Assembly (NCBI RefSeq): GCF_040729435.1
Contig: NZ_CP160398.1
Span: 3,162,001 to 3,226,000, forward strand
Source: Pseudomonas sp. HOU2
GTDB taxonomy: Bacteria; Pseudomonadota; Gammaproteobacteria; Pseudomonadales; Pseudomonadaceae
Reading direction: 5' to 3'
DNA: 64,000 nt
In this document: positions 9,142-17,842 of the stretch, one piece after another
How the letters are laid out: each line of letters opens with the position of its first letter
Position numbering within the stretch: the first letter of the stretch is position 1
Made by a program: the position numbers and the translations under genes
The notes under the pieces: model-generated
Database searches by the model: none
What the model was told of the DNA's origin: nothing
Seen by the model: only the letters and a program-made list of their open reading frames with translations

Positions 9142-10041
9142 ATGAACACGCCCAACGTTGAAGCGGTGAAACTGGATGAACTGAACTGCTGGCGCATCCG
9201 CCACGGTCAGGCCGAAGTGCTGGTGGCCCAGCAAGGCGCGCACATCCTCAGTTACCAGATCGACGGCCAGCCGCCGATCATCTGGCTCAACGACAAGGCC
9301 GTGTTCAAGACCGGCAAGAGCATCCGCGCCGGCGTGCCGGTGTGCTGGCCCTGGTTTGGCATCTTCGAGCGCAACCCGCAAAGCGTCAAAGCGATGCGCG
9401 TCAGCGATGAACCGGCACAGGCCCACGGCTTTGTCCGGGCGATGGATTGGGAGCTGGGCGGGATCGAAGCCGAGGACCATGGGGTCAAGGTTGAATTCAG
9501 GCTGCCGTATCCCGAAGGCGGATTCCCGGGCTGGCCGCATCAGGTCGACCTGACCTTGACCCTGCACCTGAATGATCAGCTGAACATCAGCCTGACCAGC
9601 CATAACCGTGGTGCCGAAACCGTCAGCCTCAGTCAGGCGCTGCATACCTATTACGCCGTCAGCGATGTGCGCAACGTGCACGTCGACGGTGTTGAAGGAC
9701 TGGATTACATCGAGACCCTGGATAACTGGAACACCCACCGCCAGCAAGGCGAACTGCGCTTTGCCGGGGAAACCGACCGCATCTACCTCGACGCTCCGCC
9801 GCAACTGAGCATCGTCGATCCGACCTGGGAACGACGTATCGTATTGAGCGCCAGCGGCTCACGCACCGCGGTGATCTGGAACCCGTGGACCGACCGCGCC
9901 GCCGCGTTCAGTGACATGGACAACGATGGCTGGCAGCGCATGCTGTGCATCGAGACGGCGAATGTGATGGATGATGTGGTCACGCTGGCCTCGGGGGCGA
10001 GCCATACGATGGGTATCAGCGTCGGCAGCAAAGCGCTGTAA
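9142..10041 (+). CDS. D-hexose-6-phosphate mutarotase (YeaD-like)
   Basis: Aldose-1-epimerase superfamily protein of 299 residues, predicted to interconvert alpha and beta anomers of hexose 6-phosphates in the cytoplasm. Supporting motifs are QQGAHILSYQIDGQPPIIWLN (about 33-53), GVPVCWPWFG (about 65-75), ALHTYYAVSDVRNVHVDG (about 165-182) and a C-terminal WNPWTDRAAAFSDM. Length and order fit the YeaD branch. It follows the thioesterase gene and is convergent with the DUF3299 gene, with a REP pair between them. Confidence 0.88.
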   Translation: MNTPNVEAVKLDELNCWRIRHGQAEVLVAQQGAHILSYQIDGQPPIIWLNDKAVFKTGKSIRAGVPVCWPWFGIFERNPQSVKAMRVSDEPAQAHGFVRAMDWELGGIEAEDHGVKVEFRLPYPEGGFPGWPHQVDLTLTLHLNDQLNISLTSHNRGAETVSLSQALHTYYAVSDVRNVHVDGVEGLDYIETLDNWNTHRQQGELRFAGETDRIYLDAPPQLSIVDPTWERRIVLSASGSRTAVIWNPWTDRAAAFSDMDNDGWQRMLCIETANVMDDVVTLASGASHTMGISVGSKAL

Positions 10042-10075
10042 CCAGCACCGCAATATCAATGTGGGTGAAAGCCTT

Positions 10076-10180
10076 TGTGGTGAGGGGATTTATCCCCGAT
10101 GGCCTGCGGAGCAGGCCCCTGCCCTTGATGCAAAGCGGGGGTCGCTTCGCAACCCATCGGGGATAAATCCCCTCGCTACA
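10076..10180. repeat. REP-like inverted pair (GAGGGGATTTATCCCC family)
   Basis: Arms of about 22 bases containing the self-complementary core GGGGATTTATCCCC lie at 10081-10102 and 10154-10175, in opposite orientation. The pair sits between two convergent genes and probably serves as a hairpin at both 3' ends. The same family occurs at 15777-15909. Confidence 0.85.
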
Positions 10181-10192
10181 ATTGTTCAGATG

Positions 10193-10729
10193 TCAGAGGT
10201 CGGACTCCTGCACCACCCGCACCTTATCCGCGTCCAGCGCATACGCCGCATCGGCCAGGTCGTTGCTGACCTTTTCGATCTTCAGCGTGCCGGTCACCCA
10301 CAACGGCGTGTAGATGTCATCCAGCTTCAAGCCCTTCGGATAACGCACCAGCACCAGTTGATTCGGCGGCGGTGGCGGCACGTGGATGCACGCGCCCGGG
10401 TATGGCACGAGGAAGAACAGCGTGCTGCGCCCCTTGGCGTCGGATTCCAGCGGCACCGGGTAGCCACCGATGCGGATGTGTTTGTCGTTCATCGACGCCA
10501 CGGTCTTGGTCGAATACATCACTGCCGGCAGGCCCTTGGCCTGTTTCATCCCGCCCTTCTCGGTGAAAGTGCCGGTGGCTTCCGGAGAGTTGTGGTCGAT
10601 TTCGGGCATGGCCTCAAGGGCTTTCTGGTCCGACTTGGGCATCAGTTCCAGCCAGTCGGTTTCCGGCAGTTCGCCGGCGTGGGCCAGGCCGCTGCCCAGC
10701 AAAAGGAGAGTCAACAGAAGACGGCGCAT
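10193..10729 (-). CDS. DUF3299-type exported protein
   Basis: A 178-residue protein with a Sec signal peptide (1 to about 18, MRRLLLTLLLLGSGLAHA). The mature part contains a conserved-looking PYPGACIHVPPPPPNQLVLV segment (about 110-130) and IRIGGYPVPLE (about 86-96), as in DUF3299 proteins. It is presumably periplasmic. The family has no established biochemical role, so none is given. It is monocistronic, read away from the small YeaQ/YmgE-like gene behind it. Confidence 0.75.
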   Translation of the reverse strand: MRRLLLTLLLLGSGLAHAGELPETDWLELMPKSDQKALEAMPEIDHNSPEATGTFTEKGGMKQAKGLPAVMYSTKTVASMNDKHIRIGGYPVPLESDAKGRSTLFFLVPYPGACIHVPPPPPNQLVLVRYPKGLKLDDIYTPLWVTGTLKIEKVSNDLADAAYALDADKVRVVQESDL

Positions 10730-10831
10730 GAAGGTGCTCGGTAAAAGATGCTCGGATAAAGGAAGGACGTTGAATCGCCGAGCATTCTAGCCCTCCCTGC
10801 CGCGTTGGCAGAGAGGACTTGGTCGCTTGGA

Positions 10832-11077
10832 TCAGTTCTTTTTGATCAGGCCGTAGATCACCAGCAGCACGATCGCGCCGACCAGCGCACCGATGAAGCC
10901 TGCGCCCTGACCGGCCTGATAGATACCCAGGGCCTGGCCGCCGTAAGTGGCCGCCAGCGAACCGCCGATACCGAGCAGGATGGTCATGATCCAGCCCATG
11001 CTGTCATCACCCGGTTTGAGGAAGCGTGCCAGCAGGCCGACGATCAAGCCGATAAAGATGGTTCCGATAATTCCCAT
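10832..11077 (-). CDS. GlsB/YeaQ/YmgE-family small membrane protein
   Basis: An 81-residue protein made of three hydrophobic glycine-rich helices (MGIIGTIFIGLIVGLLARFLKPG, MGWIMTILLGIGGSLAATYGG, GFIGALVGAIVLLVIYGLI). This is the layout of the GlsB/YeaQ/YmgE transglycosylase-associated family often linked to envelope stress. The ATG at 11077 follows GAGGGAA, so the longer frame starting at 11143 is not used. The lysine-rich C-terminus (IKKN) suggests a cytoplasmic end. Confidence 0.85.
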   Translation of the reverse strand: MGIIGTIFIGLIVGLLARFLKPGDDSMGWIMTILLGIGGSLAATYGGQALGIYQAGQGAGFIGALVGAIVLLVIYGLIKKN

Positions 11078-11107
11078 GGCATTTCCCTCTGACTCTGAAT
11101 GGTAGAT

Positions 11108-11135
11108 ATGCCAAAGCCTAGTCAGACTTTGGCAT
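11108..11135. repeat. Short inverted repeat between purK and the YeaQ-like gene
   Basis: Perfect 9-base arms ATGCCAAAG (11108-11116) and CTTTGGCAT (11127-11135) around a 10-base loop, without a T run on either strand. It could be a hairpin in the leader of the YeaQ-like gene or part of the purK 3' end. Confidence 0.4.
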
Positions 11136-11148
11136 CCTGCCATGAGAG

Positions 11149-11180
11149 AACGGCGGCTCCCGAAGGTTCCGCCGCTGCCA
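11149..11180 (-). terminator. Probable terminator after purK
   Basis: GC-rich hairpin with arms CGGCGG (11151-11156) and CCGCCG (11169-11174), followed on the minus strand by TTCTCT. It begins about 15 bases after the purK stop. The T run is imperfect, so efficiency is uncertain. Confidence 0.5.
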
Positions 11181-11191
11181 CATGAAACTGT

Positions 11192-12274
11192 TTACTCGGC
11201 AATCAGCGCTTCAACCTTGACGATCTGTGCCTGCAGCGTCGCCATGTCGGCGCAGCGCAGGTTGGCGTGACCGACCTTGCGCCCGGCCTTGAAGGCTTTG
11301 CCGTAGTGATGCAGATGGCAATCCTCGATGGCGATGACTTTCTCTACCGGCGGCACCACGCCGATGAAGTTGAGCATCGCGCTCTCGCCGACCTTGGCGG
11401 TCGAACCCAGCGGCAGGCCGGCCACGGCGCGCAGGTGGTTTTCGAACTGGCTGCACTCGGCGCCTTCGGTGGTCCAGTGCCCGGAGTTGTGCACGCGCGG
11501 GGCGATTTCGTTGGCCTTGAGGCCGCCGTCGACTTCAAAGAACTCGAACGCCATCACGCCCACATAGTCGAGCTGCTTGAGCACGCGGCTGGAATAGTCT
11601 TCGGCCAACGCCTGCAGCGGGTGATCGGTGCTGGCGACCGACAGTTTGAGAATGCCGCTGTCGTGGGTGTTGTGCACCAGCGGGTAGAACTTGGTTTCGC
11701 CATCGCGGGCACGCACGGCGATCAGCGAGACTTCGCCGGTGAACGGCACGAAGCCTTCCAGCAGGCAGGCCACGCTGCCCAGCTCGGCGAATGTACCGAC
11801 CACGTCTTCCGGCTTGCGCAGGACTTTCTGGCCCTTGCCGTCGTAACCCAGGGTGCGGGTTTTCAGCACGGCCGGCAGACCGATGGCAGCCACGGCGGCG
11901 TCCAGGTCGGCTTGCGATTGAATGTCGGCGAAGGCCGGGGTCGGGATGCCCAGGTCCTTGAACATGCTCTTCTCGAACCAGCGGTCGCGAGCGATGCGCA
12001 GGGCTTCGGCGCTCGGATAGACCGGGACGAACTGCGAGAGGAACGCCACGGTTTCCGCCGGGACGCTTTCGAACTCGAAGGTCACCAGGTCGACTTCGTC
12101 AGCCAGTTGGCGCAGGTGATCCTGATCGCCGTAATCGGCCCGCAGGTGTTCGCCCAGTGCCGCGGCGCAAGCGTCCGGCGCAGGGTCGAGGAAAGCGAAG
12201 TTCATGCCCAGCGGAGTACCCGCCAGCGCCAACATGCGACCCAACTGGCCGCCACCGATTACACCGATCTTCAT
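11192..12274 (-). CDS. purK: 5-(carboxyamino)imidazole ribonucleotide synthase PurK
   Basis: ATP-grasp enzyme of purine biosynthesis that converts AIR, bicarbonate and ATP to N5-CAIR, the substrate of PurE. The 360-residue protein begins MKIGVIGGGQLGRMLALAG with the glycine-rich nucleotide-binding start. It shows ATP-grasp segments around 125-185 (LPAVLKTRTLGYDGKGQ) and EIAPRVHNSGHWT near 265-277. The frame is open further upstream (to 12337), but the family N-terminus and spacing to purE support the ATG at 12274. It lies 10 bases downstream of purE in the usual purEK operon. Confidence 0.96.
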   Translation of the reverse strand: MKIGVIGGGQLGRMLALAGTPLGMNFAFLDPAPDACAAALGEHLRADYGDQDHLRQLADEVDLVTFEFESVPAETVAFLSQFVPVYPSAEALRIARDRWFEKSMFKDLGIPTPAFADIQSQADLDAAVAAIGLPAVLKTRTLGYDGKGQKVLRKPEDVVGTFAELGSVACLLEGFVPFTGEVSLIAVRARDGETKFYPLVHNTHDSGILKLSVASTDHPLQALAEDYSSRVLKQLDYVGVMAFEFFEVDGGLKANEIAPRVHNSGHWTTEGAECSQFENHLRAVAGLPLGSTAKVGESAMLNFIGVVPPVEKVIAIEDCHLHHYGKAFKAGRKVGHANLRCADMATLQAQIVKVEALIAE

Positions 12275-12284
12275 CTCAACAACC

Positions 12285-12776
12285 TCAGGCAATACGTGGG
12301 TCTGGATTGTCCAGGACGCTGTCTGTCTGCTCGGCACGGAAGGTTTTCAGTACCGCGTGGAACTGTGGATGCTTGGCGCCAAGGATGCTCGCCGAGAGCA
12401 GCGCGGCGTTGATCGCGCCCGCTTTGCCGATGGCCAGGGTGGCGACCGGGATGCCCGCCGGCATCTGCACGATCGACAGCAGCGAATCGACGCCCGAGAG
12501 CATCGACGACTGCACCGGAACGCCCAGCACCGGCAGGTGGGTCTTGGCCGCACACATGCCAGGCAGGTGAGCGGCGCCACCGGCACCGGCGATGATCACC
12601 TCGATGCCGCGGCCCTCAGCCTCTTCGGCGTACTGGAACAGCAGATCCGGGGTGCGGTGGGCAGAAACCACCTTGACCTCGTACGGGATGCCGAGCTTTT
12701 CCAGCATATCGGCGGTGTGGCTAAGGGTGGACCAATCGGACTTGGAGCCCATGATCACGCCAACCAGTGCACTCAT
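12285..12776 (-). CDS. purE: N5-CAIR mutase PurE (class I)
   Basis: Catalyses rearrangement of N5-CAIR to CAIR in de novo purine synthesis. The 163-residue protein has the class I signature [10 protein letters not shown] near residues 6-15, SAHRTPD near 43-49 and [10 protein letters not shown] near 73-82 (active-site loop). It is the first gene of purE-purK. Upstream lies a leader of about 100 bases with a T-rich hairpin (12815-12847), which may be an attenuator or the terminator of the distant LysR gene. Confidence 0.96.
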   Translation of the reverse strand: MSALVGVIMGSKSDWSTLSHTADMLEKLGIPYEVKVVSAHRTPDLLFQYAEEAEGRGIEVIIAGAGGAAHLPGMCAAKTHLPVLGVPVQSSMLSGVDSLLSIVQMPAGIPVATLAIGKAGAINAALLSASILGAKHPQFHAVLKTFRAEQTDSVLDNPDPRIA

Positions 12777-12814
12777 CGTCGCGCCTCTTCTCTCTGGGCG
12801 CCCGCAGGCGCGTC

Positions 12815-12847
12815 AAAAACAACAAGCCACGCAGGATTGCGTGGCTT
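12815..12847 (-). terminator. Hairpin with T run in the purE leader
   Basis: Perfect 9-base arms AAGCCACGC and GCGTGGCTT are followed on the minus strand by TTGTTGTTTTT, ending about 40 bases before the purE ATG. A second palindrome, GGCCGG-ACGTA-CCGGCC, lies at 12863-12879, and a good -10 (TATACT on the minus strand) at 12891-12896. Either a transcription attenuator of purEK or the terminator of the LysR gene upstream. Confidence 0.55.
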
Positions 12848-13107
12848 GATTGTACGAAAAATGGCCGGACGTACCGGCCGAAGGCCGCGCAGTATACCGC
12901 AAAGAAAGCAATAAACAGCCCCCGAAACGACCATCTGTCAAATCAGCGAAAGGCCCGGTTTTATTGACTTGAAGGTCAGCGCTCCAGCATCACTCGATAC
13001 CTGTGGGAGCTGGCTTGCCAGCGATGGCGTCGGATCAGTAACCACAGGCGGTGACTGACCCACCGCCATCGCTGGCAAGCCAGCTCCCACAGGGTTGTTG
13101 GGTGGGT
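12848..13107. other. Gene-free stretch between purE leader and LysR gene
   Basis: Holds the putative purE promoter area (TATACT at 12891-12896, minus strand), a hairpin at 12863-12879 and the REP pair at 13000-13093. Nothing else recognisable. Confidence 0.5.
13000..13093. repeat. REP inverted-repeat pair (GCTGGCTTGCCAGC family)
   Basis: Arms of 28 bases at 13000-13027 and 13066-13093 are perfect inverted copies and nearly identical to the pair at 7-97. Located 15 bases downstream of the LysR stop codon. Confidence 0.9.
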
Positions 13108-14016
13108 TCAGGAAGCCTGTGCAGCGCCCCCTTCAAGCTTGCGCCACAACAACCGCACGTTGGCCTTGCGCACCAGTGCGCAGCGGTACAGGCGAATTTC
13201 CAGCGGCACGTGCCATTGCGGGCCGCCGCAGACGACGAGTTCGCCACGGGCCAGTTCGGCGCGCACGCTCAGCTGTGGCACCCAGGCGATACCGAGGCCC
13301 TCCAGGGCCATGCTCTTGAGGCTGTCGGCCATGGCGGTTTCATAGATGGTGGTGAAGCGCAGCTGACGCTGACGCAACAAACCATTCACCGAGCGCCCGA
13401 GAAACGCCCCGGCGCTGTAGGCCAGTAGCGGCACGCTGGCCTCGCCTTCCAGATCGAACAGCGGTTTACCGTCGGCATCCGCCGCGCACACCGGGAGCAT
13501 TTCGGTCTGGCCCAGGTGCAGCGAGGGGAAAATTTCCGGGTCCATCTGCATCGCCGCGTCCGGATCGTAGAACGCCAGCATCAGGTCGCAGCCGCCTTCG
13601 CGCAGCGCGTGCACCGCGTCGCCGACGTTGGTCGCCACCAGCCGCGTGGCGATGTTCAGCCCTTCATTGCGCAGTTGCGCGATCCAGCGCGGGAAGAAGC
13701 CCAGCGCCAGCGAGTGCGCGGCGGCGACCTGCATCACCTCGCCCTGCCCGCCTTCCAGGTGATGCAGATGCCGCAGCACTTCGCCGAGCTGTTCGACCAC
13801 GGTGCGCGCGGTCACCAGAAACAGCTGCCCGGCTGCCGTCAGTTCGATCGGCGTGCGCGAGCGGTTGACCAGCGTCAGCCCAAGCGCCGCTTCCAGGCTG
13901 CGGATTCGCCGACTGAACGCCGGCTGGGTCACGAAGCGCCGTTCGGCCGCCTGCGAGAAGCTGCGGGTGGCGGCCAGGGCACTGAAGTCCTCGAGCCATT
14001 TGCTTTCCAGATTCAT
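13108..14016 (-). CDS. LysR-family regulator, divergent from aspA
   Basis: A 302-residue LysR-type regulator: winged HTH at 5-65 (FSALAATRSFSQAAERRFVTQPAFSRRIRSLEAALG), followed by a periplasmic-binding-like effector domain. The ATG at 14016 is preceded by a strong GGAGG five bases away, so the upstream ATGs of the frame are not used. It diverges from aspA, and a T-N11-A type palindrome (14084-14100) lies between them. The likely role is control of aspartase expression, perhaps with an amino or dicarboxylic acid as effector; this is inference from position. Confidence 0.88.
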   Translation of the reverse strand: MNLESKWLEDFSALAATRSFSQAAERRFVTQPAFSRRIRSLEAALGLTLVNRSRTPIELTAAGQLFLVTARTVVEQLGEVLRHLHHLEGGQGEVMQVAAAHSLALGFFPRWIAQLRNEGLNIATRLVATNVGDAVHALREGGCDLMLAFYDPDAAMQMDPEIFPSLHLGQTEMLPVCAADADGKPLFDLEGEASVPLLAYSAGAFLGRSVNGLLRQRQLRFTTIYETAMADSLKSMALEGLGIAWVPQLSVRAELARGELVVCGGPQWHVPLEIRLYRCALVRKANVRLLWRKLEGGAAQAS

Positions 14017-14083
14017 CACGTCCTCCCGGACACGCACCAAAACAGGTCACACGTCTGCCGCGCACGCGGCGTCACACGGGCAT

Positions 14084-14100
14084 TATGCCGAATGTGCATA
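14084..14100. promoter_or_regulatory. LysR-type operator candidate between the LysR gene and aspA
   Basis: The 17-mer TATGCCGAATGTGCATA has perfect 5-base arms (TATGC/GCATA) and contains T-N11-A, the classical LysR box. It is about 70 bases from the LysR ATG and about 100 bases from the aspA ATG. Confidence 0.5.
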
Positions 14101-14196
14101 GGGCAGTGTTTAACAGCATTGGCCCAAAAAATCCCAGAAGCCTAGCATTCGCAGCGTTCCGGCACAGACCGGGTCCATATCGAGATGATTTCTATC

Positions 14197-15621
14197 ATGT
14201 CCTCCGCTGCATCATTCCGCACAGAAAACGACCTGCTTGGCGCCCTCGAAGTACCGGCTCAAGCGTATTACGGCATCCAGACCCTGCGAGCGGTGAACAA
14301 CTTCCGTCTCTCCGGCGTTCCGATTTCGCATTACCCGAAACTGGTTGTCGGTCTGGCGATGGTCAAACAGGCCGCCGCTGACGCCAACCGTGAGTTGGGT
14401 CATCTGAGCGAAGCCAAGCACGCTGCCATCAGCGAAGCCTGTGCCCGATTGATCCGCGGTGATTTCCACGAAGAGTTCGTGGTCGACATGATTCAAGGTG
14501 GCGCCGGTACGTCCACCAACATGAACGCCAACGAAGTGATCGCCAACATTGCGCTCGAAGCAATGGGTCACCAAAAAGGCGAGTACCAGTACCTGCACCC
14601 GAACGACGACGTCAACATGGCGCAGTCGACCAACGACGCTTACCCGACCGCGATCCGTCTGGGTCTGCTGCTGGGTCACGACGCGCTGCTGGCCAGCCTC
14701 GACAGCCTGATTCAGGCATTCGCCGCCAAGGGTGAAGAATTCAACCACGTCTTGAAGATGGGTCGTACCCAGCTGCAAGACGCCGTGCCGATGACCCTGG
14801 GTCAAGAGTTCCGTGCATTCGCCACCACCATGGGCGAAGACCTGGCCCGTCTGAAGACGCTGGCCCCGGAACTGCTGACCGAAGTGAACCTGGGCGGCAC
14901 CGCGATCGGCACCGGCATCAACGCCGACCCGCGCTATCAAGCGCTGGCCGTTCAGCGTCTGGCGCTGATCAGCGGTCAACCGCTGGTGCCAGCCGCCGAC
15001 CTGATCGAAGCCACCTCCGACATGGGCGCCTTCGTGCTGTTCTCCGGCATGCTCAAGCGTACCGCGGTCAAGTTGTCGAAGATCTGCAACGACCTGCGCC
15101 TGCTGTCCAGCGGCCCACGCACCGGCATCAACGAGATCAACCTGCCAGCGCGTCAGCCAGGCAGCTCGATCATGCCTGGCAAGGTCAACCCGGTGATTCC
15201 GGAAGCCGTCAACCAGGTGGCCTTCCAGGTCATCGGTAACGACCTGGCGCTGACCATGGCAGCCGAAGGCGGCCAACTGCAGCTGAACGTGATGGAGCCG
15301 CTGATCGCGTTCAAGATCCTCGACTCGATCCGCCTGCTGCAACGCGCCATGGACATGCTGCGCGAGCACTGCATCGTCGGCATCACCGCCAACGAAGCCC
15401 GCTGCCGCGAACTGGTCGAGCACTCGATCGGTCTGGTCACCGCGCTGAACCCGTACATCGGCTACAAAAATGCCACCCGCATCGCCCGGATCGCCCTTGA
15501 AAGCGGCCGCGGCGTGCTGGAACTGGTGCGCGAAGAAGGTCTGCTCGACGAAGCCATGCTCGCCGACATCCTGCGCCCGGAAAACATGATTGCCCCGCGT
15601 CTGGTTCCGCTCAAAGCCTGA
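14197..15621 (+). CDS. aspA: Aspartate ammonia-lyase (aspartase)
   Basis: Cytoplasmic enzyme that converts L-aspartate to fumarate and ammonia. It is a member of the fumarase/aspartase superfamily with 474 residues. The superfamily signature GSSIMPGKVNP is at 322-332 and contains the serine used as catalytic base in characterised aspartases (S323/S324). GGAGTSTNMN (about 103-112) and AQSTNDAYPT (about 144-153) form other active-site segments. The second ATG of the frame (MSSAASF...) is chosen because it matches the Pseudomonas family N-terminus. A strong terminator follows. With the downstream AGCS symporter and asparaginase it forms an aspartate/asparagine catabolic neighbourhood. Confidence 0.95.
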   Translation: MSSAASFRTENDLLGALEVPAQAYYGIQTLRAVNNFRLSGVPISHYPKLVVGLAMVKQAAADANRELGHLSEAKHAAISEACARLIRGDFHEEFVVDMIQGGAGTSTNMNANEVIANIALEAMGHQKGEYQYLHPNDDVNMAQSTNDAYPTAIRLGLLLGHDALLASLDSLIQAFAAKGEEFNHVLKMGRTQLQDAVPMTLGQEFRAFATTMGEDLARLKTLAPELLTEVNLGGTAIGTGINADPRYQALAVQRLALISGQPLVPAADLIEATSDMGAFVLFSGMLKRTAVKLSKICNDLRLLSSGPRTGINEINLPARQPGSSIMPGKVNPVIPEAVNQVAFQVIGNDLALTMAAEGGQLQLNVMEPLIAFKILDSIRLLQRAMDMLREHCIVGITANEARCRELVEHSIGLVTALNPYIGYKNATRIARIALESGRGVLELVREEGLLDEAMLADILRPENMIAPRLVPLKA

Positions 15622-15684
15622 GCCGACGCGTTACTTGTAGCACCGCTCACCAGGTCGAGGGACTAGACACCTCTCACCTTTTGA

Positions 15685-15718
15685 GGGCTTGGGGATTTGT
15701 CCCCAAGCCCTTTTTTTT
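15685..15718 (+). terminator. Rho-independent terminator of aspA
   Basis: Stem GGGCTTGGGG/CCCCAAGCCC with a 6-base loop, followed by eight T residues. Confidence 0.95.
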
Positions 15719-15776
15719 AACTTTCTGATCCTGAGACCCGTATGTCTGGGGACTGAAGAATGTAGAGATAAGCCCT

Positions 15777-15909
15777 TGTGGTGAGGGGATTCATCCCCGA
15801 TGGGTCGCGAAGCGGCCCCAAAACCTGCAATCGCGGTGTAACAAGTACACCGCGTGCAATGATTTGCGACTGCTTCGCAGCCGATCGGGGATGAATCCCC
15901 TCGCCACAG
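15777..15909. repeat. REP-like inverted pair (GAGGGGATTCATCCCC family)
   Basis: Arms of about 25 bases at the two ends carry the core GGGGATTCATCCCC in opposite orientation. The family is the same as at 10076-10180. Confidence 0.85.
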
Positions 15910-16227
15910 GGTTTGCATCTACAGAAACGCAGTTCCCGCACAAGCCCGGCGCCGGTAACGCCGGGTGTTTCAAAGCTTCGTTTCGTCGCTTGCACCACTA
16001 CCGTGCAGACGGGCGCGTCACTGATCGGTATAGTGCCGCCCCTCTTCGCGTGAGCGGTCGTCGGTAACGAGGCCATAACCCATGCGAAACCCGAACTAAT
16101 AACAAACCCGCGAAATGGACCGGGACGAAACCTTCGCCTCACCTGTTGTGCCGCGCGCAAACCGGTGTAACGCGATGTTTCTGAACATCCAGCATTTGCT
16201 TACACAAAAAACAGCGAGGAAAAATCC
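15910..16227. other. Gene-free leader region of the AGCS symporter gene
   Basis: No convincing ORF. A TATAGT -10 candidate lies at 16029-16034 without a clear -35, implying a leader of about 190 bases. I looked for glycine-riboswitch core motifs and did not find them. Confidence 0.4.
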
Positions 16228-17673
16228 ATGCTCGAAGTCATCAACGACTTCCTCTCAGGGAAAGTACTGATCGTGCTCATTGTCGGGCTCGGTAGCTACT
16301 TCACGATTCGCTCGCGTTTCGTTCAATTGCGCCACTTCTTCCACATGTTCGCGGTGTTCCGCGACAGCCTGAAAAGCAGCGGCGGGCAACTCAGCTCGTT
16401 CCAGGCCCTGATGCTCAGCCTTGCCGGCCGTGTCGGTGCAGGCAACATCGCCGGTGTCGGCATCGCCGTGACCCTCGGCGGGCCGGGTGCGGTGTTCTGG
16501 ATGTGGGTGACCGCACTGGTCGGCATGTCCAGCAGCTTCTTCGAATGCACCCTGGCGCAGGTCTACAAGCGCGCCGAAGGTGACGGTCTGTACCGTGGTG
16601 GCCCGGCCTACTACATCCAGCACGGCCTGAAACTCAAAGGCATGGCGGTGGTGTTCTCGATCCTGCTGCTGGTGACCTACGGCTTCGCCTTCATCGGTCT
16701 GCAGTCCTACACCGTGACCCACTCGCTGCAAAACGCCTTTGCCTTCGACCCAAGCCACACCGGGATCGTCCTGGCGGTGCTGCTGGCCATCACCTTCATC
16801 GGCGGCATCAAGCGCATCGCCGCGGTGTCCGACCTGCTGGTACCGGTCAAGACCCTGGCCTACATCGGCGTGACCCTGTACGTGATCGGCACTCAGATCG
16901 AACACGTACCAGCGATGCTGGAAACCATCTTCAAAAGCGCCTTCGGTCTCGACCCGGCCTTCGGCGGCCTGCTCGGCAGCGCCATCGTCATGGGCGTGAA
17001 GCGTGGCGTGTTCGCCAACGAAGCGGGCCTGGGCAGTGCGCCAAACGTCGCCGCCGTGGCCTCGGTGAAACACCCGGGTGCTCAGGGCGTGGTTCAGGCC
17101 TTCAGCGTGTTCCTCGACACCTTCGTGATCTGCACCTGCACCGCGCTGCTGATCCTGTTGTCGGGCTTCTACACCCCGGGCTTCGAAGGTGACGGCATCG
17201 TCCTGACCCAGAACTCGCTGGCCGCCGTAGTCGGTGACTGGGGCCGCATCTTCGTCAGCGTCGCGCTGTCGCTGTTCGTCTTCACCTGCATCCTCTACAA
17301 CTACTACCTGGGCGAGAACAGCCTGCAGTTCCTCAGCCGCAACCGCGCCGTGCTGATGATTTTCCGCGGTCTGGTTCTGGCGCTGGTGGTCTGGGGTTCG
17401 ATGCAGGACCTGTCGACCGTGTTCGCCTTCGCCGATATCACCATGACTTGCCTGGCCTTCGTCAACCTGATCGCCCTGGCCATGCTGTTCAAGGTCGGCA
17501 TGCGCGTGCTGCGTGACTACGACGAGCAGCGCCGCGCCGGCATCAAGCAGCCAGTGTTCGACGCCAGCAAATTTGCCGATCTGGATCTGGACCTGAAGGC
17601 CTGGCCAGTCGACGCGCCAGCCGCGGGCAAGACCGCAGCCGAGCCACAAGGCGTGCCTGCAGCGCAACGCTGA
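16228..17673 (+). CDS. Sodium:alanine/glycine symporter (AGCS family)
   Basis: A 481-residue inner-membrane amino-acid:sodium symporter. The AGCS signature is clear: LSLAGRVGAGNIAGVGIAVTLGGPGAVFWMW (about 65-95) and KRGVFANEAGLGSAPNVAAVA (about 258-278). About ten hydrophobic helices span the protein, and the hydrophilic tail after about 435 is cytoplasmic. The start has a good AGCGAGGAA ribosome site. Substrate is alanine, glycine or a related small neutral amino acid by family. The position between aspA and an asparaginase gene suggests it supplies or exchanges substrates for that pathway, but this is inference. A REP pair follows. Confidence 0.92.
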   Translation: MLEVINDFLSGKVLIVLIVGLGSYFTIRSRFVQLRHFFHMFAVFRDSLKSSGGQLSSFQALMLSLAGRVGAGNIAGVGIAVTLGGPGAVFWMWVTALVGMSSSFFECTLAQVYKRAEGDGLYRGGPAYYIQHGLKLKGMAVVFSILLLVTYGFAFIGLQSYTVTHSLQNAFAFDPSHTGIVLAVLLAITFIGGIKRIAAVSDLLVPVKTLAYIGVTLYVIGTQIEHVPAMLETIFKSAFGLDPAFGGLLGSAIVMGVKRGVFANEAGLGSAPNVAAVASVKHPGAQGVVQAFSVFLDTFVICTCTALLILLSGFYTPGFEGDGIVLTQNSLAAVVGDWGRIFVSVALSLFVFTCILYNYYLGENSLQFLSRNRAVLMIFRGLVLALVVWGSMQDLSTVFAFADITMTCLAFVNLIALAMLFKVGMRVLRDYDEQRRAGIKQPVFDASKFADLDLDLKAWPVDAPAAGKTAAEPQGVPAAQR

Positions 17674-17724
17674 CAGGTGAATGACGGGCGCATCCCCTGC
17701 GCCCGTCGGTTACAGTTCGTAAAA

Positions 17725-17816
17725 CTGTGGGAGCGAGCTTGCTCGCGAAAGCGGTGGATCAGTTGACATTCATGTTGCATCTGACGGCCCTTTCGCGAGC
17801 AAGCTCGCTCCCACAG
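17725..17816. repeat. REP inverted-repeat pair (GCGAGCTTGCTCGC family)
   Basis: Perfect 27-base arms at 17725-17751 and 17790-17816 with core GCGAGCTTGCTCGC. Located between the AGCS gene and the asparaginase gene. Confidence 0.9.
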
Positions 17817-17842
17817 GAACTCATCGTTTTCGGAGAATCCCC

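Noticed and set aside
14212..15423. A 403-codon minus-strand frame opposite aspA
   Set aside because: Shadow frame; aspA is unambiguous on the plus strand.
15910..16227. Possible glycine riboswitch in the leader of the AGCS symporter gene
   Set aside because: Such switches precede AGCS genes in some bacteria, but I could not find the conserved core or the tandem aptamer layout here.
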